Part shown: piece by piece, positions 9,956 through 20,555 of the stretch
Layout: each line of letters begins with the position of its first letter
How positions within the stretch are numbered: the first letter of the stretch is position 1
Assembly: GCA_010279815.1 (NCBI GenBank)
Contig: QEOQ01000433.1
Span: forward strand, 32,067-96,066
DNA from: Brachionus plicatilis
Taxonomy: Eukaryota > Rotifera > Eurotatoria > Ploima > Brachionidae
Direction: 5' to 3'
Length of the DNA: 64,000 bases
Program-made: the position numbers and the translations under genes
The notes under the pieces: model-generated
What the model was told of the DNA's origin: nothing
Database searches by the model: none
What the model saw: only the letters and a program-made list of their open reading frames with translations

Positions 9956-12813
9956 ATGGACACTCTCAAAGAAGCTGCTGAGCAAAAGGAAAAAGAATGG
10001 CGCCAAATTCAGGAACAAAGGTAATCAGATCAAAATGAAAATTAAAAAAATTAATTATTCTCATACAAAAAGGATCCAAATGCTGGAAAAATCACTGTCC
10101 CAAAAAACAAGTGAACTCAAAGACGAGAAGTCCAAATTCGAGCAGCTGAGACAAGACTTTAAATACAATTTAAAACTCCTAGAGGAAAGAGATTCTGAAT
10201 TGGAAAAATTCGAACAATCTATTTCAAGTAAATCAATAAACTTTAAAAAAAAATTTTTTTTTTCAATTTTTTATTCTAGATATTCGTAGACAGTTATCGG
10301 AAAAAAATGCCGAAATTAGTGATCTAAAAATTCGGCTTGATGACTACAAAAAGTTGAAAGAAGAGGAAAAAAATTCTTTAGACGAATTAAAAAAATATTA
10401 TATAAACCGTTTAAATCAAAAAAATAATGATCTAGAAAAATATAAAAATGCCAAAGACATGGAAATTGGTGTTGAACGGACCCAAATCGAAAAACTAAAA
10501 AGAACCCTTCAAATTCAAATAAAAGATTTGGAATTTGATTTGGACAAACAAAGGGACGAGATGCGCAATGAATTTGATCAAATAATGAAAAAAAGCGAGC
10601 ACGAACACCGCATTCAGACCGATGAGTTCAACACGACCATCTTGGCCAAGGACTTGGAAATAAAAATGCTCCGAAACGAGCTGAGTTATGTCAGACAAGA
10701 TCTGGACAAAGTAAAGGATACCACCGAACACACAGAAACAAATGTAAAGGACATGCAGCGATTATTGAAGGAAAAAGAATGGCAATTGCACGACACATCT
10801 GTCATCAAGGACGCCCAAATCAAGGATCTTCAATCAAAAATCGCCAACATGGAGACCAAAAATGCGTCTGTTCTAGAGGACCTAAAGCGCAAAAATCAAG
10901 AATCAAATCGATTGTTGAATGAAAAAAATTTTTTAATTGAAAATTTAAAAGGTTCTCTAGAAGAAGAAAAATTAAAAATAATTAATTTAAGTCAACAATT
11001 GAATGAGTATAAAAATATAAAGTTTGATAATAGTGAAGAAGATAATCTAAGACAACAGATGGAATTGAGAGAAACTGAGCTTAAAACAGCCCGGGAAGAA
11101 ATTGAAAAATTAAAAGCCAAACAAACAGTAAGGACCAATTTTGACCAAGACTTGAAGTATGACATAGAATCACTTAGATCACGGTGTGCTCAATTAGAAG
11201 CTGAAAAGTCATCAGTGGAGGCTGGATGGCGCGCAAAATATCTGGAACTAGAAAATTCTAAAATTGAAAATTCAGACCTGGTCAACAAAAGTCTCCAAGA
11301 GTCCAGAGATCAAGCTTTGGCACAAGTGCAAAATTTAGAACAAAAATTAGCTTACAAAGAAAGTGTCATCAAGTCAATTCTTTCTTCTGATCCATTGGGA
11401 ACTCATCTGGACCAAATACAGAATTTAAGCGAAAGTAAACTCGCTGATGAGAATGAAAAATTGAAGCTGATCATAAAACAAATGAGACAGGAAATGGAAA
11501 TGGTGGCTACTGGAGAAAACAACGGAGCAGATAAATTCAACCAAGACTTGGAAAAACAATTGTTTGAGTTGAAGCAAAAAAACCGAGATCTACAGTCCAA
11601 AATAGACGAGTATGTGCTGGGACAAAAGATGCCAGATTCAAAGCTTACTGACAACACAATTCTCAATTCACACATGAAATCTCTGAACGAAACAATTGAT
11701 CTTTTGCGCAAAGAAAAAGTAGACTTGACTGCCTTTTGTAAGAAACAACAGGCTAAATTGGTTTGCTTGGAAAAACAAGCGAATGATGCAAGTGAAAAAG
11801 AAAGAGTCAAGCAGACACAATTGGACACCCTCAAGTATGAATTGGGATGTCAGGAGCGCAGAATGAGCACAGAAATATCCAATCTGAGGACTATAGTTCA
11901 AAATTTGGAGCTTGAGCTGCAGACCACCAGACACGAAGCAGATGAATACCACAAAATTACCATAGAGAAAAATTCAGAAATATCCTCTCTGGAGCACCGG
12001 ATCACTGAGCTCAATTTAAAATTGTCTTCTAGTGGACAAACAATCAATTTTGGCGCACAAGAACTGTTCATTGAGCAGCTAAAGGAAGAGATCAAGAGAT
12101 TGTCTGATCTGAATCAGCAAATGCAAATAAAGACTCGACAATTGAACCACGAAAATTTGAGGCTGAAACAAGGACAGAATGGCAGAGAGAATGTAATAGA
12201 TGATTCAGAGTCCGATGAGGAAGTGGAAGTTAAGAGGAGACAAGAAATTGATGCTTTAAAGGTGAAATTAAAAACAGCGGCCAAGTATATAAATAGTTTG
12301 ATTGGGGAAAAAGAGCATTTGATTGAGTTGAGTAATCAATTGAGGGGAGAATTGAACAGGGTTAAGTTTGATAATGAGAGTTTGGCTTTGGTTAGGGCGA
12401 ACAGAGAGAGTGAGTTTATGGTCGAAATGGTCAAGCCAAGAACTGTGTTTAGTGGTAGATTGGAACAATTGGAAAAGCAGCAGTATGAATTGACCAAAAG
12501 ACAATTGAGTGAAAATAAAAAGGCTGATTTGCCTGTCAGGGATAAACAAGTGTATAAAGTTAATAATTATTCTAATGAGATTGGGTTGAGTACGGATGAA
12601 ACTGTCAGCTCATCGGTTAAGTCAGAGAATTTAAAGGAGATTTGGAAGATTTTGGAGGAAAATGTTGATCAGTCGGCTGAGATTAAACCACAGGTTAAAA
12701 AAGCTGTCATCAATACGTCCAAATCGCCTAGTTTGAAGCCAAAAACGCCAAGACAAATGGGAAAAAATGCTATCCAAAAACCAAAGATTCGCAATTATAA
12801 TTTTAAAGATTAA
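9956..12813 (+). CDS. CCDC57: CCDC57-like coiled-coil protein
   Basis: Three exons (9956-10020, 10073-10227, 10280-12813) join in frame to 917 residues, close to the roughly 915 of vertebrate CCDC57. Both introns are 52 bp with GT/AG ends. Recognised by colinear segments known from CCDC57: KEKEWRQIQEQR at the start, RQDFKYNLKLLEERDSELE, FDQIMKKSEHEHRIQTDEF, LAKDLEIKMLRNEL and VIKDAQIKDLQSKI. Almost the whole chain is predicted coiled coil until a Lys/Ser/Pro-rich tail. The family acts at centrosomes, centriolar satellites and cilia. A possible polyadenylation signal AATAAA lies at about 12838, soon after the stop. Recognition is from memory of the family, not an alignment. Confidence 0.8.
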
Positions 12814-13622
12814 TTTTTTATTTGTTTTTTTTTTCGAATAAAATTTATTTTTAATAATTTTGATTTTTCTTTGTTAATTACTATTCATGTTTTTTATTAT
12901 TAATGACCTATGAGGTTTTGATAATTGTACTGCTTTATTATAATAAAAATATAAAGAAAAAAATAACAGTTCAATTTTCTGAATTGACTAAAATTTAGGA
13001 GATAAAAAATTATTTGAATACTTTCAATTTCTTTTCATATGATTTAGATTATTACTTAGATACTCTATTTAATAGTAATTGACCACTTCAAAAACAATTA
13101 AAAAGAAAAAGAAATAATGTTCAACAAAATAAAAGAAAAAAAACTCGAAAATTTTATATTATTATTTAATTAATATAGAAAATTAATGTTAATTAAATTT
13201 ATATACTAATATTAATTTATATACTCATACCACCTTGAATTTTAAATTAATAATTAATTAAATTAATTAATTATAAAATATCTGTCTAATTTTGATCAAA
13301 TACAAGAAAAATATAACTATGATGTGATATAAAATAACTTTTATTGAGTTTAACCCTAAACTACAGCGCTTTTTTATTTCATCAACCATTAGGATGGAGG
13401 TTAATTTTTGGTCAAATTTTTTTATCTAAGAACTTCTTTATTTTAATTTTATATGTTTTTGATTTTAGTCAATATTTTTTTTATTAAGAGAAGCTATTTA
13501 TATATTTAAGCTTTTGATTTTTTAAATGCGACAATCTAAATCTCATTAAAAAAATAAAAATAAAATTAAAGTTAAAAGAAAATAAAAGAAAATTAAAAAG
13601 AGATATATTGGAAAAGAATGTA
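12814..13622. other. AT-rich intergenic spacer
   Basis: No coding signal apart from the CCDC57 3' untranslated region. Runs of AATTAATTAA near 13240-13270. Confidence 0.5.
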
Positions 13623-14248
13623 CAGTGCACTCGCGCTATAACGATTCGCTTTATTACGAATATCGCGTTACAGCGAATGATGTATAAGCCCCGATTTCCT
13701 CTCCATTCAAATCAATGGCTAACAAAATATCATATTACGAATATGAAATTATGAAAAATTCGCTACTGCGAATGGGAAATCAAAGCCCATTTTCATACTT
13801 AACTTAACATAACAACGTTAATTGTCACTTTCTTTAACGAATACAATCTTTTTTTAGCACATTCGTTATAATTTTTGTTTATCAATGAAATTTTAATCTG
13901 TATGTGTCAACTCCTGAAAAATAATGACAAAATAAAAAGAAATCAACCAATCAAAAATTATTATATAAGCCTCTATTCAATCAATCGATTCAAAAAATCA
14001 ATCGAAAAGTTTTTTCAGTTTATCTAATTAGTTTATTTAATTTTTTCTTATTTTTATTGTTTATGTTAATTTCTTTGTGTTTTCTTATCTTATTTTGTCA
14101 ATAAAAAATAATAAAAAATCTATCAACCGCCCAATTATACATTTTTTTTAACACCAATCAATTAACATGGAAAATTTGATATAACGATTTTTCATATAAC
14201 GAATGACATTATAAAGTCCCGCTCTTTCGTTGTAGCGCGAGTGCACTG
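13623..14248. mobile_element. pogo/Tigger-like MITE
   Basis: Termini are inverted: left CAGTGCACTCGCGCTATAAC, right the complement of CAGTGCACTCGCGCTACAAC. TA flanks both ends. Internal subterminal repeats of the type TAACGAAT/ATTCGTTA recur near both ends (TATTACGAATATCGCG at the left, TATAACGAATGACATT at the right). No transposase frame. The CAGTG..TCGC..TATAACG terminal pattern and TA duplication are those of pogo-family elements. Confidence 0.85.
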
Positions 14249-14359
14249 TAATAGAGACATTATTATTTGTGTATCTGTGTTGAGATAAAGCCAGTTAAGA
14301 ATTTAATTTAAAACGAAAATTAAATTAAATTAAAAAATTTGATAAAAAAATTGTTTAGT

Positions 14360-15350
14360 TATAATGAACATGATGATGATTATGATCCGGTCAAAACTGA
14401 TCATCCTTTGCTCACTGAAAATGTATTGAAAAATTTTGATAGAATATTTACCAAAAACTAACGATTCTGAAGATTATCAAGTTTTTATTTACGAAAAAAT
14501 GGAAGAAAATTTGAAAATTATTCAAAAATATGAAAAAGATAAATTCAATAGGGACAAATTTATGAATGATATAAATGAGGATTCATCAGATTATTTCAAA
14601 GAATTGAAAAACTATAATGACGGGAAAAAGCAGAAGATCTAGATTTGAAATTTACTGATTTTATTAAAAAAGTCTCGAAAGATTTTACCATTGCTTTGAT
14701 TCAACTTTTTTTAATTCAAACTTAAAAAAATATTCTTCATTTTACACTTCTTCAAATCAAATTCATCTGCAAATTTTTTAGAATTTTGCAAAATTTTTTT
14801 CAGAAATTATTTAAATAAAATAAAACCAGAAAATGTTGAAAATGTTATTCAAATTATAAACCGCGCAACTGAAAATGAAGACAAAATATATTTTGACGTA
14901 TTCAAAAAATTTTAAAACAAATTCTGATGATTTGTGCAGGATTTGTTGAAATATCAGATATTAATGAGCGCATAATATTTAAAAAAAGAAGAAGGCTAAA
15001 TTTAATAACTATCGCCAGGAGAGAGACTAATTTTACATTTAATTTTTTTTATTAAAAATAAAGAAAATATTAAAATGAAGAATTTTGATATAAATATTAA
15101 ACAAGTTTTATTATTAGATGAACCAGATTCTCATTGTGAAGCTAATCTAGTCGGTAAATTTATTGATTTAATAAATGCGGAATTAATTGAATATTTAAAA
15201 ATTCAAGTTATATTAACGACTCACAATTATTTTTTAAAAATTTGTAAAATTAAGGAAAATAACCTTAATGTGATCAAAAATGAAAATGATCATTTAGAAA
15301 TTGTAAAAGATGTAAATAAACGAACATCATATGATGATTATTTGGAATAA
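14360..15350 (+). pseudogene. Decayed copy of the ABC-ATPase/nuclease-like gene
   Basis: Collinear with residues of about 77-400 of the intact gene at 20556. It begins with the DNA for EHDDDYDP...KTDHPLLTENVL, continues with the SEDYQ and SSNQIHLQIF-type segments in shifting frames, then SPGERLILHLIFF near 15016 and a clear stretch IKQVLLLDEPDSHCEANLVG (Walker B/D-loop) with QVILTTHN (H-loop) at 15075-15230. The Walker A region is missing and several frameshifts and stops occur, so it is non-functional. The surviving 91-residue frame at 15075-15350 is only a remnant. Confidence 0.8.
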
Positions 15351-17189
15351 TAAATTATTAAATGTTTTTTTGAAAATACTGATTATTATAAAAAAAAATA
15401 ATGCTTCTCAATTATATTCGAAAATAAAGGTAAGAATCTATAGGTATCAAAGTCAAAAATCTAAAATTCAGAAAAACAACAAAAAAAAGCATAATGGCTG
15501 GAAATTAAAATTTTTGAAAAATCTGAACAGCTTTTAAATTAAATCTTAATTATAAAATTAAAAATTGTAACTATTTTCTAAAAAGCTATGGTAACGAAAT
15601 GATCAAAGTAATCTGTGCGAAATATAATTTTCTTTGGATTTTTGTTGAAAAGCTCAGTTAAAACATTATTTTTGAATTTTTTTAATTTTTGAAAATATAA
15701 TTTTTATTTTCCAATAAAACAACTAGGATAGTACCAATTTAGTACGTAAAACAAAAAATTTAGATTTTCAGCATTTGATATAGTTAAAAGTTTCTAGATT
15801 TCTAGTTTCTAGTTTCTAGTTATTGAGTCAGTCCCAAACTAAAATTTCGGATTTGAGAACATGGTTGGACTCTATAAGATAGGATAAAATGTCACATTAT
15901 CTTGAGGATAAAAGCTGAATTCGGGTTATTTTTGACTTTTTTGGACTGACTCGTTTGCAAGTTTAATGGGTTTTTTTTATTCAATGATGGTATAATAGGA
16001 AATCAAAATTTTTTATGAACGATAATAAAGTTTGTAACTCGGTGATCTCATATTTTTCTTAAATATAAATCTTTTATGTATTAGTGTTTTTTTCTTTTAT
16101 TTTAATTTGATGTAAGGGAATTTTTTTTAATTTTATTTTAAAAAAATATTTATCTATTATAAATTATAATTAAAAAAAAAGCAGTATTTTGGTAACAAAA
16201 TAAAATATTATTTACTTTTATTTTAAACACCTAGTTTTTTCATTAACAAACGAGCGTGGCATATTATAATATACTATTTTTACCTTTCGATTACAACATT
16301 TATATTTTTTTTCTTTAAAACGACATTCACTGCATAATTTAAAAACTTAATTCAAATTTATTCAACTTTCTTTCAAATAAAAATTTTATTTCTCCATCAA
16401 CTAAAGCCTGCATACCAATCCATCTGTCATTTTGTGTCCTGCTATTGAATGTAGTGCTTTATGTAGGTTTCACTACACAACCTGTTGTTTTTCTTCTCTT
16501 TTTATTTGCCACACAATTTACACAAAAATTGTTGAAGACTATAATAGGTTTATTATATAAAACTAGAGAAACCATTTCTTTTAAACGATGTGGATAATGA
16601 TTTGGGTTTTCAGAACATTTGTATTTGGAATCAAAATTTTTATTCTAAGTGAAAAAGTTAATCTTATCTTTTCTACATCATATAAAACTATGACAAGGCC
16701 TACCGTAAATCCTTACAAATTACACTCGGACTGTGGCGTATTAATAGCCATAAGCCAAGTATCTAAGACTCGGTTAGAACCAGAATTTTTTTAAATTTCA
16801 TTTTCACTTTAACCCCTTGGTTTATGAAGAAAATAAAAATCAAACTTTTTAATTAACATATAAAATTTCAGCTATTACCTTAGTGTGTTTTTTATTAACC
16901 AGATAGTGTTTACGACTTTAATAATATAATCACAAAAAGAATAATAAGCGCTGCACAAAAAAAACATCCCCTTCCAGTCAGGAAAAATATATACTCTCCC
17001 GCATGAAATCGTTTACTTATTAAAAGAACGCAGGAAAACCAGGAAGTTTTTCCAAATAACTCGTTTTCAATGGTATAATAAAACAATAACTAGACAAATT
17101 AACAAAGTATAAAAAAAATTAAGATTAAATTTAATATTTGATATCAAGGTTTTCAAATATTAAATTTAATTTGATATCAAAAATTCAAC
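15351..17189. other. Gene-poor AT-rich region
   Basis: No gene I can support. A minus-strand stretch near 16380-16440 reads RTQNDRWIGMQALVDGEIKF and may be a transposase relic of unknown family. The rest is A/T runs. Confidence 0.45.
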
Positions 17190-17600
17190 TATTTTGGCTT
17201 TTACTTCGGGCGACATTTTTCTTTACCATTGTCTAAATGTGTATGCTCATTGACTGATTCATAAACACTAACTTTTTGATTTCGCTCAAATAATGTAAAT
17301 GTAATTTTTTTTACACTGTTTTCCCTGAATTTTGATAAATTACACCGATAATAAACTTTTTGACCATCAACACAAGAATTTTTTAGGCCATTTCGCCCAA
17401 ACTATCGAAATTGAATGAAGAGCTTCTTCTGTTGTTTCAAGACAATTCTTTAATTTAAATTATGCCGAAAAGATTCTATTTTCTTTAATATTTTTTCGAC
17501 ATCATTTTCACCATCACTTGTGTCAATGTCACAGATATTATCAGGTGAACAACATTATTTTTTAAAATTTTTCCTCTTGAAATCATTTTTGTTTGTTTTT
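17190..17600 (-). pseudogene. FLYWCH/MULE-type zinc-finger remnant of a transposase
   Basis: The minus strand around 17210-17385 reads CVDGQKVYYRCNLSKFREN, then ITFTLFERNQKVSVYES and NEHTHLDNGKEKC. The order YYRCN, a beta-rich spacer and HTH is the C2H2-like FLYWCH/WRKY-GCM1 finger found at the N-terminus of Mutator-like transposases and some animal proteins. An acidic stretch with DTSDGENDVEKILKKIES lies at 17450-17530, separated from the finger by stops and a frameshift. No catalytic domain is nearby, so it is a relic. Confidence 0.55.
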
Positions 17601-19420
17601 TTGAATGATAATCAATTCACTCTTTTTTATTTTATCGATTATTCAATTAATTAAATACCCAAAAGCCATCTCTATTACTTCATTCCGGTTTTAATTTTAT
17701 CATAAAACTTAGCGCTCTTGTTTTTTATTCTAGCACTTTGATCTTTTACAGAGCATTATTAATTTTAGCACTTAGCATTTCAAATAACTTACCTAGCATT
17801 TTTATTCTTAGACTTAGTTTTTTTTTACCTAGCATTTTTAATTTTATTCCTAGTATTTTTTTTTAAACATTAACCGAGCATTTTTAATTTTTTACCTAGC
17901 ATTTGAATGCATGCCACTTAATTTTATCCTAAATTATGCCAATATTTTTCAAATGTTAGCTTGAAATTAAAAAATCTTAAAATATTTTGTAACAAAATCA
18001 ATGATTTAGTGTTGTTAGCTTCCGCATTATTTTAATTTTTTATATTATTGTATAAATCTTTACTTCAAACTTTTTTGAAAAAACGCGTGTTTGAAATTTA
18101 ATTTTGGAGATGTCTTAAAAGTTTTTAAATTAAATTCTAATTCAGAAATTAAAAATAGTAAATATTTGCCAAAAGCGTGGCTCATAAAGATATGGCAAAG
18201 GAATGATAAAAGTAATCTGTAAATTATGATTTTACCTTGGATTTTTATTCAGAAGCTCATTAGAATAAATTGTTTTTCTTAGAATTTTTTCTCGATAGAA
18301 AATAATTTTAAAAAAAAGCATTCTTTAAGACAATTTATTTTTAATTTTAAAATTATTCAATTGAAAATGTAAAATAAATATTGAAATTTTCAAAAACTAT
18401 CAAGGTTCGTTAAAACAGAAAAGGCCAAGAAGCTTAGCCTATTAAAGATAAAATTTTGTAGTTCAAACAATTTAAAAAATACGAATAAAAATAATAGTAA
18501 TAATAATAAAGTTTAATGACTATAACAGAAAGTGACAGAGCTTTAATGACTTGTTGAAAAGTGAATAAATCGATTTTAATCTATTTATCTTATTATTGAT
18601 TTTAAGAAAAATCATTAGGCATATTTTTAAGCACTCAGTATATGTTAAGTAGGACCTTTTCTATTTTTATTTGTGCAAATTTTTTTAATAAATATATAAA
18701 GGTTGTAATACAGTAATCTCCTATTTTTTAAATAGTTATCTTTTATTAATATTTTGATGTTTAATTTTTAATTTAATGTAAGGGAATTTATTTTAAATTT
18801 TATTTTTTTTAAATATTTTTCACTTGCTTCTCACAAATTTTATAATTCGTAATATTTTCGAATCTTTTATCAATATAATAAATTTTTTAATTGTGTGAAA
18901 GAATATATGAAAAAATTTTCGTTTTTTATACTTTTTCTGGTACTTTTTTTATATTGCCAACGTCTTTGGTGATTTTGCGTTGTTCGTTTTTTTTATCGCA
19001 TTTACATTCAATTATTTAATTTTTTTGATGGTGTTATAAAAACAATTATATTTTTACTATTACAATATTATTTTTAGCATTGATTAAATTCTTTAAAAGT
19101 AGTTTACAATTATACAAAAAGCATGACTTTGACTTGACTTGGCTTGTGACTTTGCTTATTTAATAGTTAATGTAGGACTCCTAGCTACCGCATTTTTAAT
19201 GACTTGATACAAAAATTTATATCAAATAATCTTTCAGATTATTAGCTTTTTTTAAACTCTTTATCATTTAAGTCAAATAGGTTAGTTGATTTAATTAGTC
19301 GTTTATAGTGACTTTACTGAATAAACTATGTTACTACAATGGGTCTCCCTTTTCAACAAAAAAATAATCAAAAAAAATACTTTTGGCACAAAAATTAAAA
19401 ATAAATTAAATTCATTCAAC
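17601..19420. other. AT-rich spacer with degenerate TAGCATTTT repeats
   Basis: Between about 17690 and 17930 the motif CCTAGCATTTTTAATTTTA recurs at roughly 30-60 bp spacing in degenerate form. A short GACTTTGACTTGACTTGGC stretch at 19125 resembles the interior of the hAT-like element at 40895. No genes. Confidence 0.45.
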
Positions 19421-19932
19421 GGCATTGTGAATTTTGGTGCAAAAATCAAAAACAAAATATAAAAAGTGCCAAAGCTTAAGTTCTGAAGGACCAAAACATG
19501 TTCTGTAAATTGTAGCAGCTGATAATTCCCTTGTACCACCACTATACTGATTCTGCAAAACTCTGCAATAAATATGCAAAATTCAGAACATTGTGAACTT
19601 TAGTACAAAAAACAAAAACAAAACATAAAAAACGCTAGAACTTTAATCTGGACCGGCTAAAACATATTCTGTAAATTTTAGCAACTGATACATTCTTTGT
19701 ACCACCACTTAAAGTTGAATTAAATTTTTTTTTTAATATAATTTAGTATCCCAAATTTACTATTTTCTAAGTTTTGCAGATTTAATGCAGAGTTTTGCAG
19801 AATCAGTATATTGGTGGTACAAAGGATGAATCAGCTGCTACAATTTACAGAACATGTTTTGGTCCTTCAGAACTTAAGCTTTGGAACTTTTTATATTTTG
19901 TTTTTGATTTTTGTACCAAAATTCACAATGCC
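19421..19932. mobile_element. Foldback element with GGCATTGTGAA ends (Mutator-like)
   Basis: Left arm 19421-19560 (GGCATTGTGAATTTTGGTGC ...) is inverted at 19785-19932, about 90 percent identical by eye, including GGACCAAAACATGTTCTG. Between them (19580-19710) lies a second, diverged direct copy of the left arm. The arms contain TTTGCAGA/TCTGCAAA motifs. No convincing target duplication is seen. An open frame at 19303-19542 is just the arm and not a gene. Confidence 0.75.
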
Positions 19933-20555
19933 CACAAAAATTAATGGCTTGTTGGGAAAATTTTAAAAAAATTTATTCAAGAACTGTTATAAAGTTGAGC
20001 TTAACAGTAAGAAATTTTCTTGTAAGTTTTTCACTAAATTAGGATATTGTGCACATTTATTGGCATTAAAAGAACTGTTTAAAAAAAGGACCAATTTGTC
20101 AATAAACCTAAAAGAGATAGAGCAAAAATGCAGAAAAATGGTTATCTTGAGACTAATTTTTTTAATTTCTTTTCTTTAAGATTCGATATTTACTTTATTT
20201 ACCTAACTTCCGCTTAAAAATATCATTAAATAAAATTTAAACTTTAAAAAAAATTTTTTTTATTATAAATATTTTTGTGTTGAAAAAAATTTTCCTTTAA
20301 GAATTATTTTCACACTCAGTTTTTTTGTGTTAAATGATTTTTTTTTTAAATATAATTTTTTGTGCTGAGAAGAAATCGAATTGTGTTGAATGTTTTTTTC
20401 ATTGTGCTAATCAGAAATGATTGTGCTGAAGTAATATTCCCTACTCCAATATTTATGTTGCATTTAGGCTCCAATTATTTACTTTAAACTATCAATTAAT
20501 AATTATTAAATGGTTAATAATTTTTATTGATAGATAACACCCCTTATTTAAACAA
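19933..20555. other. AT-rich upstream region of the ABC-ATPase gene
   Basis: No coding signal. Repeats of the type TTTTTGTGTT/TTGTGCT at 20270-20430 give a weak simple-sequence pattern. Confidence 0.5.

Noticed and set aside
19303..19542. 79-residue minus-strand frame
   Set aside because: Lies in the arm of the foldback at 19421-19932 and is repeated as DNA, not as a conserved protein.
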